DNA from: Treponema sp. UBA1793
GTDB lineage: Bacteria; Spirochaetota; Spirochaetia; Treponematales; Treponemataceae
Assembly: GCA_002314445.1 (NCBI GenBank)
Contig: DCFX01000047.1
Span: 11,231-72,430, forward strand
Length of the DNA stretch: 61,200 bases
Direction of reading: 5' to 3'
Shown piece by piece: positions 16,910 through 25,406 of the stretch. A program made the position numbers and the translations under genes. The stretch's first letter is position 1. Every line of letters begins with the position of its first letter. The notes beneath the pieces are model-generated. The model saw nothing but the letters and a program-made list of their open reading frames with translations, had not been told where the DNA came from and did no database searches.

Positions 16910-16984
16910 ACAAAGGCAGTATAATCAGATTTTTTTTCAAGTCTGCAAGACATGTATAATAAACGTATGTTAAAAACAAAACTG

Positions 16985-17166
16985 CCCGCCATGGATGGCG
17001 GGTCTCAGCAAGGCGGGAATCCCGGCGAGCTCATTGTGCGAACCGGGGCAATTCCCGCAAAGCAGGATTTACGTAAAGTAAATCCTGCGATGAATCCCGG
17101 TGAGCTCGTTGTGCGAACCGGGGCAATTCCCGCAGAGCAGGATTTGCATGGATGCAAATCCTGCGT
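16985..17166. repeat. 75-bp direct repeat with hairpins, downstream of the MATE gene
   Basis: Two ~54-bp conserved blocks start at 17017 and 17092 (period 75). Three hairpins punctuate them: CCCGCCAT/ATGGCGGG (16985-17002), GCAGGATTTA/TAAATCCTGC (17062-17088) and GCAGGATTTGCAT/ATGCAAATCCTGC (17137-17164). A weak frame through the block would repeat NPGELVVRTGAIPAEQDL, but nothing else supports a protein. The last hairpin touches the MATE stop codon, so the block probably serves as a transcript end as well. Confidence 0.8.
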
Positions 17167-18555
17167 CTAGATCAATTTCCGCGATTTCCATTTTCCGCGG
17201 CGGAAGCGGTATACAAAACAGGTCGAACGCACAATCCAGTCGAGAATCATTGAAAACCACACACCGAGGGCGCCAAACGAAACCGGCCAGCTCAGAGCGT
17301 TCTCAATGCCGAGAATTCCTGTCCACTTGAAGACATAGCTCATGCCGACCCGGACCGTCCACATGGAAATCATGGAAACTATCATCGTAAAGGCTGCGTC
17401 GTTCGCCGCCCTCAGTACGTTAGGCAGCGTAAAGGACAACGGCCAGATAACCATCGAACATAAACCGTGCGTAAGCGTCATGTACCACGCGAGTTTCGTC
17501 GTTTCCGGAGATAAATTGTAAATTCCTAAAATTTTATACGAACAGGCAAGGAGCGGGATGTTGAGTATAACCATCGATATATATGCAACAACCATAAGAC
17601 GCTTCGTATAGTAAACGGCCTGTTCTGATTCGCCGGCGCCCATGCACTGTCCCACGACAGTAAGCATTGCCAGTCCCACAGACGCTCCGGGAAGCACCTC
17701 AAAAGACGCAAGCGTATTGGCAGCAGCATTTGCAGCAATTGCGGTCGTCCCGTATGTTGCAATGAGTGAAAGCACAAGTATCTTTCCAATCTGAAACATA
17801 CCGTTTTCAAGTCCGTTTGGTATGCCAATCGCAAGAATTCGTTTAACAAGTTTCCCGTCTAACGATATACGGGATATTCCTTTTATCGATATAGCCGGAT
17901 GTCCGTTATAATCCCGCCCGCGGTACAGAAGGACCAGAAGGACAAGAGCCGCTACGGTTCGGGAAACAAGTGTCGGAACGGCCGCGCCTTCAACACCCCA
18001 GTGCATGCCATACAAAAGGAAAGCGTTGCCGCCTATATTCAGAACGTTTATCAGCAAAGACGTAAGCATGGAAACACGGGAATTCCCCTGCGCACGGAAC
18101 AATGCCGCACACCCGTTATACACGGCGATTGACGGCAATGCAAGAATCGTAATAAGAAAATACGTACGGGCTGACTGCATAACGTTATCATCGATTCTAC
18201 CGAATATGAACGACAGGATCTGCCTGTAAAACAAAAGGCAGCATACCATTATGGTAAAGGCAACAGTGACAATCGTGTACAGCAGTTGTTTCGCCGTCTT
18301 TGATGCCATAGCGTAGTCGCCGTGCCCTATATACTGGGCTGCAACGACAGCACCGCCCGTGCCAAGCGCTGCAAAAACTTCTACCAGAAGGACGTTAATT
18401 GAATCGACAAGCGAAACACCTGATACGGCAGCCTCTCCAAGTGAGGAAACCATTACAATATCAGCCATACCCAAAAGGATTGAAAGAAGCTGCTCAATTA
18501 TGAGCGGCCAGATAAGCTGATACAATCCCCGTGTTGAAAAGAGTTTGTTAGACAT
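17167..18555 (-). CDS. MATE-family multidrug/toxin efflux pump
   Basis: A 462-residue inner-membrane protein with about twelve hydrophobic segments arranged as two MatE repeats. The first repeat starts QLIWPLIIEQLLSILLGMADIVMVSSLG and the second has NGLENGMFQIGKILVLSLIA. Typical MATE wording includes AAVSGVSLVDSI and RAQGNSRVSML. It should export cationic or other small molecules in exchange for Na+ or H+; the substrate is unknown. The start at 18555 has no Shine-Dalgarno sequence. TATAGT ends 9 nt upstream, so the leader is very short. It is separate from the amino-acid transporter genes upstream, which end 43 bases before it. Confidence 0.92.
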   Translation of the reverse strand: MSNKLFSTRGLYQLIWPLIIEQLLSILLGMADIVMVSSLGEAAVSGVSLVDSINVLLVEVFAALGTGGAVVAAQYIGHGDYAMASKTAKQLLYTIVTVAFTIMVCCLLFYRQILSFIFGRIDDNVMQSARTYFLITILALPSIAVYNGCAALFRAQGNSRVSMLTSLLINVLNIGGNAFLLYGMHWGVEGAAVPTLVSRTVAALVLLVLLYRGRDYNGHPAISIKGISRISLDGKLVKRILAIGIPNGLENGMFQIGKILVLSLIATYGTTAIAANAAANTLASFEVLPGASVGLAMLTVVGQCMGAGESEQAVYYTKRLMVVAYISMVILNIPLLACSYKILGIYNLSPETTKLAWYMTLTHGLCSMVIWPLSFTLPNVLRAANDAAFTMIVSMISMWTVRVGMSYVFKWTGILGIENALSWPVSFGALGVWFSMILDWIVRSTCFVYRFRRGKWKSRKLI

Positions 18556-18597
18556 TGAATAGTTACTATAAAGGAAAGTCTCTATAGTGTAAATAAA

Positions 18598-19356
18598 CTA
18601 GAGTATGGATTTTAGGAACTGCTGAAGCCGCTCACTTTGAGGATGCTGAAAAATTTCATCCGGCACCCCCTGCTCTGTAATCTGTCCGTCGAACATAAAA
18701 ACAGTTTTATCGGAAACTTCCCGTGCAAACCCCATTTCATGTGTCACGACAATCATGGTCATGCCGTCGAGAGCAAGCTGTTTCATAACAGCGAGAACTT
18801 CGCCGACAAGTTCCGGATCAAGGGCGGATGTAGGTTCATCGAAAAGCATTGTTTTCGGTTCCATAGCAAGGGCACGTGCTATTGCAACACGCTGCTGCTG
18901 TCCGCCGGAAAGTTTATTCGGATATACATCAATTTTATCTGCAAGCCCGACACGGAAAAGGAGGTCGGTTGCTCTGTCGCGGGCTTCCTTCTCGCTCAGC
19001 TTCCGGACATTCATCGGTGCAATCATGACGTTCTCAAGCACCGTTTTATGAGGAAACAGATTAAAACGCTGGAATACCATTCCGATTTCAAGCAGTTCTT
19101 CATGCATTTCTTTGGCGGGAAGCCGGAATTTACGCACACCGTTCTCATAATCGTCAAGAAGACGGTCTTCTATATATATTTTCCCGTTATCAATCGTTTC
19201 CAGATGATTTAATGTGCGCAGATATGTTGATTTACCTGCACCTGAAGGCCCTATAATGCAGACAACTTCCTGCGGCTTGACTGAAAGCGAAACATTCTTC
19301 AATACCTGCAGCTCTCCGAATTTCTTGCATATGTTCTCAGTTCTTATCATCGACAT
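18598..19356 (-). CDS. glnQ: Polar amino-acid ABC transporter ATP-binding protein
   Basis: This 252-residue ATPase drives the PAAT-type importer whose permease and binding proteins lie upstream. It has Walker A GPSGAGKST near residues 36-44, Q-loop MVFQRFNLFPH, signature KLSGGQQQRVAIARAL, Walker B TMLFDEPTSALDPE and switch His in THEMGF. GMVFQRFNLFPH and the EPTSALDPELVGEVL wording are characteristic of the GlnQ/HisP group. The start at 19356 is preceded by GAGGT. The 98-base gap to the permease contains a GGCC hairpin. The solute cannot be deduced; the glutamine/general polar class is the family default. Confidence 0.93.
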   Translation of the reverse strand: MSMIRTENICKKFGELQVLKNVSLSVKPQEVVCIIGPSGAGKSTYLRTLNHLETIDNGKIYIEDRLLDDYENGVRKFRLPAKEMHEELLEIGMVFQRFNLFPHKTVLENVMIAPMNVRKLSEKEARDRATDLLFRVGLADKIDVYPNKLSGGQQQRVAIARALAMEPKTMLFDEPTSALDPELVGEVLAVMKQLALDGMTMIVVTHEMGFAREVSDKTVFMFDGQITEQGVPDEIFQHPQSERLQQFLKSIL

Positions 19357-19454
19357 AAAAATACCTCATAATTAAAGGCCTCAGAAGGCCGGTTTGCCGC
19401 ATTTCATTTTATCAGAATACGGATATCTCAAAATACAGATTATAACCTGCCGTA

Positions 19455-20114
19455 TTATTCATACACTGCAAATTTTCTTTCAAGTCTGTTGAACACGAAC
19501 GTGAACACCGCTGTAATAATGAGATAAAGAATCATAGCGGGAATATAAACGAGCGCAGATGCCGTGGACGATGAAATACTGCGCGTAACTTTCGTGATAT
19601 CGGCAAGCGCTATGATTGAAACGAGGGAGGCATCCTTCAGCACCATAATAAATTCGTTTCCGACCGGCGGAATAAGGCGGCGTATCGACTGCGGTATAAT
19701 AATAAGTGACATTGTCTGCCGGTATGTCATGCCAAGCGCGTGAGCTGCCTCTGTCTGCCCGTTGTCGATTGATTGTATTGCCGCGCGGATTACTTCTGCG
19801 GTATATGCCGCAGAGTTGAGCGAAAAAGCAATGAACGCTGCAAGAAAACGGCTGTTGATTGTAAAGGCAGTCGAAAGCTGTGGTAATCCGTAATACACAA
19901 AATACAACTGCATAAGAAGCGGAGTTCCGCGGAAAAAGAAAATATACGCATCGCAAAGCTTATTAATAAGTTTGGAATGCGACATCTTGCCGAGAGCAAG
20001 AAATAAAGCAAGCACTAATCCGGAACTAACAGAAGCAAGCGTAAGCAGTATTGTAACTCTTGCGCCTGCGAGCAGGCTTGGAATCCATCCTATTATCGTA
20101 TGCAATGTATTCAT
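19455..20114 (-). CDS. Polar amino-acid ABC transporter permease
   Basis: A 219-residue HisM/GlnP-type permease with four to five membrane segments. The PAAT N-terminal motif appears as ARVTILLTLASVSSGLVLALFLALGK, and the cytoplasmic EAA loop as EAAHALGMTYRQTMSLIIIPQSIRR near residues 140-164, which would contact the ATPase. FFFRGTPLLMQLYFVYYGLP near 58-77 is also typical. It lies between the second binding-protein gene and the ATPase in one transcription direction. A single permease gene implies a homodimer in the membrane. Confidence 0.92.
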   Translation of the reverse strand: MNTLHTIIGWIPSLLAGARVTILLTLASVSSGLVLALFLALGKMSHSKLINKLCDAYIFFFRGTPLLMQLYFVYYGLPQLSTAFTINSRFLAAFIAFSLNSAAYTAEVIRAAIQSIDNGQTEAAHALGMTYRQTMSLIIIPQSIRRLIPPVGNEFIMVLKDASLVSIIALADITKVTRSISSSTASALVYIPAMILYLIITAVFTFVFNRLERKFAVYE

Positions 20115-20144
20115 AGTAAATCCTTACTGATTTTTTTTATATCG

Positions 20145-20196
20145 GGAATATGATTTCTCATATTCCGTGGCAGAGCAATATGTTCATTGCCCTGCC
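20145..20196 (-). terminator. Paired hairpins between binding-protein and permease genes
   Basis: Two stems follow the stop codon of the binding protein on the minus strand: GGCAG..GCAAT with ATTGC..CTGCC (20169-20196, one bulge) and GGAATATGA/TCATATTCC (20145-20166, perfect 9 bp, 4-base loop). There is no T-run after either, so they probably protect or partially end the transcript, favouring binding protein over permease. Confidence 0.6.
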
Positions 20197-20203
20197 GGAC
20201 AAT

Positions 20204-21022
20204 TTATTGATTTTTTGCCCCGGATACCATATCGGAACCAAAGATTTCTTCGGACATCTTTACAAGGGTACCGTCTGCGTACATATCCGTAAGAGCTTTA
20301 TTTACAGCTTCTGCAAGTTTCGTATTTCCTTTCTTCATGCAGACCCCGAAAAATTCCGTCGGATCTGCCTTCCAGGCCATGACAAAAGGGCTGTCCGGTT
20401 TGTTGACATAATCAACAGAAACGAGGGAATCAGCGACCACGGCGTCGACACGGCCAAGCTTCAGATCGTCAAAGCAGTTCAGCACTTTATCATATTCTTC
20501 CGCTTCAAATTTAAGTCCGTTTTCGGCAAGTTTTGTCATATATATGTCGGATGTCGTCTCTGCTTGATATGCGACCTTCAGGCCTCCCAGTTCTTCCGGA
20601 GTCTTTGCCGTAACTTTTGAATCCTTTGTAAGAACCATGGACTGACCGTTTCCAATATACGGACGCGAAAAATCATATTTTTCCTTGCGTTCGCTGGTAA
20701 TCGTCACCGCAGACATAATGCAGTCATATTTATCAGTATCGATGCCGGCAAATATTCCGTCCCACGCTGTATCCACAATCTGCATCTCAAGTCCGAGGCG
20801 TTTTGAAATCTCCTTACCCAGCTGTACATCAAATCCTACCGGTGTCTTTCCGTCCGTATCAAAATATTCGAACGGAGGATATCCGATTTCCATGCCGACT
20901 TTGAGAACACCTTTTTCAAGTGTAAGACCGCCGGCTGTTCCGGTTTTCTTTGAACAACCCGAAAGGACGAGTCCTGCGGCAGCAGCAGCTGCAAGAACTG
21001 CGGTAATCATAATTTTCTTCAT
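20204..21022 (-). CDS. Amino-acid ABC transporter binding lipoprotein (second of a tandem pair)
   Basis: A SBP_bac_3 family protein of about 272 residues that captures a polar amino acid. The signal peptide ends in LVLSGC, a lipobox, so it is membrane-anchored. VGMEIGYPPFEYFDTDGKTP and FDVQLGKEISKRLGLE are family hallmarks, and CIMSAVTITSERK and VADSLVSVDYV line the ligand cleft. The start at 21022 is preferred to ATG 21031 because GGAGG lies 9 nt before it, whereas it abuts 21031. It closely resembles the neighbour at 21180-21989 along its length, so the two are a recent duplication or differ in ligand. An 18-bp palindrome overlaps its ribosome-binding site. Confidence 0.9.
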   Translation of the reverse strand: MKKIMITAVLAAAAAAGLVLSGCSKKTGTAGGLTLEKGVLKVGMEIGYPPFEYFDTDGKTPVGFDVQLGKEISKRLGLEMQIVDTAWDGIFAGIDTDKYDCIMSAVTITSERKEKYDFSRPYIGNGQSMVLTKDSKVTAKTPEELGGLKVAYQAETTSDIYMTKLAENGLKFEAEEYDKVLNCFDDLKLGRVDAVVADSLVSVDYVNKPDSPFVMAWKADPTEFFGVCMKKGNTKLAEAVNKALTDMYADGTLVKMSEEIFGSDMVSGAKNQ

Positions 21023-21034
21023 CTTTTTCATCCT

Positions 21035-21052
21035 CCAAATAAGCTTATTTGG
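21035..21052 (-). promoter_or_regulatory. 18-bp palindrome overlapping the ribosome-binding site
   Basis: CCAAATAAGCTTATTTGG is a perfect 18-bp palindrome. On the minus-strand mRNA its last two bases are the first two of the GGAGG ribosome-binding site of the second binding-protein gene. It could be a repressor operator at DNA level or an RNA hairpin that partly masks the ribosome-binding site. Confidence 0.6.
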
Positions 21053-21069
21053 ACAAAGTACCTGTAAAC

Positions 21070-21112
21070 AAAAAAGGGACAAAGGCCTTTTTGCAGACAG
21101 CTTTGTCCTTTT
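21070..21112 (-). terminator. Intrinsic terminator between tandem binding-protein genes
   Basis: Read on the minus strand, AAAAGGACAAAG (21112-21101) pairs with CTTTGTCC (21084-21077) and is followed by C and a run of six T. This ends transcription of the upstream binding-protein gene. A further copy of CTTTGTCC lies just downstream (21058-21051), so the first arm has two possible partners, which would allow an attenuation switch. Confidence 0.75.
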
Positions 21113-21179
21113 CGGGTAAGTATAGAAATTACGATTCAGATTGTCAATTGTGTTTACAGAATTTCTGTATATTTATGCA

Positions 21180-21989
21180 CTATTTTTTCAAATCTGACAC
21201 AATATCGATACCGAAATTCTTTTCTGACAATTCTTTGAGCGTACCGTCGGCGGCAAGCTCATCAAGAGCCTTGTCTGCTGCATCGCGGAGCGCTGTATTC
21301 CCTTTTTTATATGCAATACCGAAATATTCTTCTGCTGGTCCTTCCCAGACAAGGTCATATACGCTGTCCGGTTTATTTACATAATCGGTTGCAACAAGAG
21401 AATCGGAAATAACAGCATCGCATCGTCCCGTTTTCAGGTCGGCAAATGCGTTCATTTCATCGTCGTATTCTTCTGCCTCAAATTTCAGCCCCTCACCGGC
21501 AAGTTTCGTCATGTAAATATCGGAAGTCGATTCGCTGAGATAGCCGACCTTGAGTCCTGCGAGATCCTGCGGCGTTTTTGCCGTAATTTTAGACCCTTTC
21601 AGCAGAATCATCGACTGACCGTTTCCGATGTACGGCCGTGAGAATTCATATGAGGCCTTGCGTTCGTCGGTAATTGTAACGGCAGAGATAATGCAGTCGT
21701 ACTTATCAGTATCAAGGCCTGCAAAGATTCCTTCCCATGCAACGTCGATGATGTCCGGCTCAAGTCCGAGTTTGCCCGCAATCGCCTTACCGAGTTCGAC
21801 ATCGAATCCGAGCGGAGTCTTTCCGTCTTTGTCATAATATTCAAACGGCGGATATGCAATGTTTACCCCGACTTTGAGAGTCTTTCCGTCAAGAGTCAAC
21901 GCATTCTCTGCAGGTTGTTTTTTTGAACATCCTGCAAAACCAGTTACCAGCGCAGCTGCGGCAAGCACAACACCAAAAATTTTTTTCAT
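21180..21989 (-). CDS. Amino-acid ABC transporter binding lipoprotein (first of a tandem pair)
   Basis: A 269-residue SBP_bac_3 lipoprotein: lysine-led signal peptide, lipobox FAGC near residues 17-20, then VGVNIAYPPFEYYDKDGKTP, GFDVELGKAIAGKLGLE, CIISAVTITDERK and VISDSLVATDYV. It parallels the next gene almost segment by segment. The start overlaps the EamA stop codon by 4 bases (ATGA) and GGGG lies 8 nt upstream, so it can be translated from the glgP-EamA message. It is followed by an intrinsic terminator, which implies that this copy and the downstream copy can be expressed separately. Confidence 0.9.
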   Translation of the reverse strand: MKKIFGVVLAAAALVTGFAGCSKKQPAENALTLDGKTLKVGVNIAYPPFEYYDKDGKTPLGFDVELGKAIAGKLGLEPDIIDVAWEGIFAGLDTDKYDCIISAVTITDERKASYEFSRPYIGNGQSMILLKGSKITAKTPQDLAGLKVGYLSESTSDIYMTKLAGEGLKFEAEEYDDEMNAFADLKTGRCDAVISDSLVATDYVNKPDSVYDLVWEGPAEEYFGIAYKKGNTALRDAADKALDELAADGTLKELSEKNFGIDIVSDLKK

Positions 21990-22894
21990 TTTTTGTACCC
22001 CTTTATATGTATAAAATCAAATTTTGTTTCAGCCAGAATTACTGCAAAAAAAATAAGAACACAGCCGGCAATCATGCGCGGAGTAAGATGCTCGTGCAGA
22101 AGCAGCGTGCTGAAAAGAACGCCGAATACGGATTCAAACGACAGGAACAGTGCAGCGATTGACGACTGCACATATTTCAGCCCGACGTTCTGAAGGACGT
22201 AAGCGACCATTGTACTCAGCAAACCGAGATACAACATTGAAACGACGACATGCGGATTTTTCACAGCCGCAAAAGGAAAGGCTCCGTCGAAAACCGGAGA
22301 TACAATCCACGCGAATACCGCTGTAAAAAAAAACTGCAGCACAGTGAGCAGAATAGGATCCTGGTCCCTGTTGCACTTTTCCATATACAGGATATGCAGC
22401 GCATAGAACAATCCGCAGATAAGTGTAAGGATATCTCCCGTGTTCATCTTCAGAACGGAACCGTCCTCATTTGACAATGCAAGCAGCCCTATCCCCGTTA
22501 TGGATATAACTGCAGCAGCAAAGACATACCACCCCGGCCGCTTTTTGTACAGTGGCCAGCCGAAGAGCGGGACGAGCATTACGTAGATTGTCGTCAAAAA
22601 AGCATTTTTTCCCGCCGTTGTGTAACCGCATCCGATTGTCTGAAAAGCGTATGCGAGAAACAAAAAAGTGCCGAGAACGGCACCATTTTTCCAGTACGCT
22701 TTGGAAATCTTCCTGAGCCTGGGCGCAAAAAGAATTCCCAAAGCTATAGTTGCTGTGGAAAAACGGAATGCAATCATGTAAACAGGACCTATAAAATCCA
22801 GACTGTCTTTTACAACGACAAAAGCAAAACCCCAGATGCACGCTGCAAGAAGCAGGCCTGCACCTGAAAGAAGCGACACAGTTCTGTTGTTCAT
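21986..22894 (-). CDS. EamA/DMT-family transporter
   Basis: A 302-residue membrane protein with ten hydrophobic segments in two EamA repeats (LLLAACIWGFAFVVVKDSL; IAALFLSFESVFGVLFSTLLL). These permeases usually export amino acids or metabolites. The start at 22894 overlaps the glgP stop as ATGA, and the upstream in-frame extension to 23020 lies entirely inside glgP and is rejected. Its stop overlaps the first amino-acid-binding lipoprotein, linking storage-glucan breakdown, an exporter and an importer in one message. What it carries is unknown. Confidence 0.88.
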   Translation of the reverse strand: MNNRTVSLLSGAGLLLAACIWGFAFVVVKDSLDFIGPVYMIAFRFSTATIALGILFAPRLRKISKAYWKNGAVLGTFLFLAYAFQTIGCGYTTAGKNAFLTTIYVMLVPLFGWPLYKKRPGWYVFAAAVISITGIGLLALSNEDGSVLKMNTGDILTLICGLFYALHILYMEKCNRDQDPILLTVLQFFFTAVFAWIVSPVFDGAFPFAAVKNPHVVVSMLYLGLLSTMVAYVLQNVGLKYVQSSIAALFLSFESVFGVLFSTLLLHEHLTPRMIAGCVLIFFAVILAETKFDFIHIKGYKK

Positions 22895-25353
22895 TTTGTA
22901 GTACTGCCGGATATCGGCGTCTTTTTCAGATGCCAGATATCTTTTACATACTCCTCGATTGTACGGTCGGAAGAGAACTTGCCGCTGTTTGCAATATTCA
23001 TAAGTACCATGCGGGCCCATTTAGTACGGTCCTGATATGTTGTGCCGATAATTTCCTGTTCCCTGCAGTATGAATCGAAGTCTGCAAGAACATAGAATAT
23101 GTCGGGCCGCTGCCCCTCAACGCCGTAAATCAGAGAATTATGAAGTTCTTTGAATTCCTGATGAGTCGGATCATACGTACCGTCTATAAGCTGATTCACA
23201 ACGCGGGCAAGCTGCGGATTGCGGTCAAGGCATTCCTGAGGATTGTAGCTGTGCTCGTTTTCCTGCTTAATAATTTCCTGTGCAGAAAGTCCGAACACGA
23301 ACGCGTTTTCCTTTCCGGCTTCCTGCACAATCTCAATATTCGCGCCGTCCATAGTTCCGAGCGTGAGCGCACCGTTCACCATGAATTTCATGTTGCTCGT
23401 ACCGGACGCCTCCAGTCCCGCTGTCGAAATCTGTTCGGAAACATCAGATGCAGGGAAAATCTTTTCCGCAACGCTTACGCGGTAATTTTCGACGAATACT
23501 ACGCGTATTTTGCCGCGAACCCGCCGGTCATTGTTGATGCGGTCGGCGACGGTATTAATAAGTTTGATAATCGCTTTCGCGCGGCGGTATCCTGACGCAG
23601 ATTTTGCGCCGAAAATAAACGTCCGTGCAGGAGGATTGAAGTTCGGGTCGTCGACAAGACGGTTATACAGATACATAATATGCAGAATGTTAAGAAGCTG
23701 ACGTTTGTATTCATGGAGGCGCTTTACCTGCACGTCGAAAATACTGTCAGGATCAAGGAATTCATTCTGCGTGTGCTTAAGGTAATTGGCAAGATTCTGC
23801 TTATTGGCCCGCTTGATTGCCATAAGCTCTTTAAGTGATTCTTCATCGTCCGCGAATTTTTCAAGCCCCTTGAGTTTACCGAGATTCTTTTCCCATCCTT
23901 CTCCGATACGTTTCGTAATAAAGGCGGAAAGCAGCGGATTTGCATTCAGCAGCCAGCGGCGCTGGGTGATTCCGTTTGTCTTATTATTAAATTTCTGGGG
24001 ATATAAGTCGTACCAGTCTTTGAGCTCGCGGGTCTTAAGCAGTTCCGTATGAAGTTCCGCTACACCGTTTACGCTGAAACATGCATGAATCGCAAGCCAT
24101 GCCATGTAAATTTTCCCATTGTTAATAATGGACATTTTCTGCTGTTTTTCGTAATCGCTCGGATATTTCTGGCGGAGTTCTATAAGCAGACGTCTGTTGA
24201 TTTCTTCAACTATCTGATAGATGCGGGGCAGCAGTCCCTGGAAAATATCAATCGGCCATTTTTCAAGCGCCTCTGCAAGAATCGTGTGATTCGTATATGC
24301 AAACGTATGAGTAACAACGTACCAGGCATCATCCCATCCGACACTGTATTCGTCAACAAGAATACGCATAAGTTCAGGAATTGCGACGACAGGATGAGTA
24401 TCATTGAGCTGGATGACATGGAGATCGGGAAATTTGTGAAAATCAGTACCGTAGTCGGAAACATAATGGCGCACAAGATCCTGAAGGCTGGCAGACGAGA
24501 AAAAGTACTGCTGCTTGAGGCGGAGCGCCTTTCCGCTCGGGCCGCTGTCGTTCGGATACAGCACCCTGCTGATATTCTCCGCACTGTTCTGTTTTTCAAC
24601 TGCACGGTTGTACTGCATGTCGTTAAACAGCTGTAAATCGAATCCGTTCGGAGACGTTGCAGACCAGAGGCGGAGCGTATTTACCGTGTTTGTGTCATAA
24701 CCGACAATCGGCATATCATACGGAGTAGCGGTTATTTCTTCCGCGTTCTCAAGATAAAATCTCGGACGCCCGTCGGGAGTTTTGCCGTACGCAATATCGC
24801 CGCCGAATTTTACGGTAACGGCAAGATCGCTGCGTTTGATTTCCCACGGATCGCGGTGACGGAGCCAGCGGTCAGGATATTCAATCTGATATCCGTTTTC
24901 AATTTTCTGCTCGAACATACCGTATTCGTAACGGATGCCGTATCCGTGCCCGGGATAGTCAAGCGACGCAAGGCTGTCAAGGAAGCATGCTGCAAGCCGC
25001 CCCAAACCGCCGTTCCCAAGCCCGGCATCGGGTTCTTCATCTTCAACCATGTCATAATCGATGTTCATATCCTTCAGAACAGCCTTTACTTCATTTTTTA
25101 TACCGGCATTAATCAAATTGTTGCTGAGTGCACGCCCCATAAGAAATTCCGCAGACAGATAATACAGCTGCTTAACTGGTTTCATTTCATATTCATGACG
25201 TGTTGCCATCCAGTTATCAATAATCAGCTCAAGAGCTGATGCGGATACAGCATCGAAAAGGTCATGCTTGTTAGCTTGAGAAATATCTTTACCATACTGT
25301 CTGCGCAGACGTCCGGAAAGATTTTCTTTAAATTTCTCAGCATCAAATTTCAT
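22891..25353 (-). CDS. glgP: Glycogen/starch phosphorylase
   Basis: This cytosolic, pyridoxal-phosphate-dependent enzyme releases glucose 1-phosphate from the non-reducing ends of alpha-1,4-glucans. At 820 residues it is full length. LSAEFLMGRALSNNLINAG near residues 70-88, EEPDAGLGNGGLGRLAACFLDS near 108-129, and the pyridoxal-phosphate segment EASGTSNMKFMVNG near 655-668 with its lysine are all present. The start at 25353 has GGAGG 5 nt upstream; the TTG at 25365 is rejected because it overlaps that site. It follows glgX by 53 bases, so debranching and phosphorolysis are co-expressed. Confidence 0.96.
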   Translation of the reverse strand: MKFDAEKFKENLSGRLRRQYGKDISQANKHDLFDAVSASALELIIDNWMATRHEYEMKPVKQLYYLSAEFLMGRALSNNLINAGIKNEVKAVLKDMNIDYDMVEDEEPDAGLGNGGLGRLAACFLDSLASLDYPGHGYGIRYEYGMFEQKIENGYQIEYPDRWLRHRDPWEIKRSDLAVTVKFGGDIAYGKTPDGRPRFYLENAEEITATPYDMPIVGYDTNTVNTLRLWSATSPNGFDLQLFNDMQYNRAVEKQNSAENISRVLYPNDSGPSGKALRLKQQYFFSSASLQDLVRHYVSDYGTDFHKFPDLHVIQLNDTHPVVAIPELMRILVDEYSVGWDDAWYVVTHTFAYTNHTILAEALEKWPIDIFQGLLPRIYQIVEEINRRLLIELRQKYPSDYEKQQKMSIINNGKIYMAWLAIHACFSVNGVAELHTELLKTRELKDWYDLYPQKFNNKTNGITQRRWLLNANPLLSAFITKRIGEGWEKNLGKLKGLEKFADDEESLKELMAIKRANKQNLANYLKHTQNEFLDPDSIFDVQVKRLHEYKRQLLNILHIMYLYNRLVDDPNFNPPARTFIFGAKSASGYRRAKAIIKLINTVADRINNDRRVRGKIRVVFVENYRVSVAEKIFPASDVSEQISTAGLEASGTSNMKFMVNGALTLGTMDGANIEIVQEAGKENAFVFGLSAQEIIKQENEHSYNPQECLDRNPQLARVVNQLIDGTYDPTHQEFKELHNSLIYGVEGQRPDIFYVLADFDSYCREQEIIGTTYQDRTKWARMVLMNIANSGKFSSDRTIEEYVKDIWHLKKTPISGSTTK

Positions 25354-25406
25354 ACACACCTCCAAGGTTTAATAACTTTTCAAATATAGTTTTATATACT
25401 CAAATT

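Noticed and set aside
16952..17170. 72-codon repetitive frame across the 75-bp repeats
   Set aside because: It has no ribosome-binding site, and the repeats also form perfect hairpins with changing arms, which fits structural DNA/RNA better than a protein. A genome-wide codon analysis would decide.
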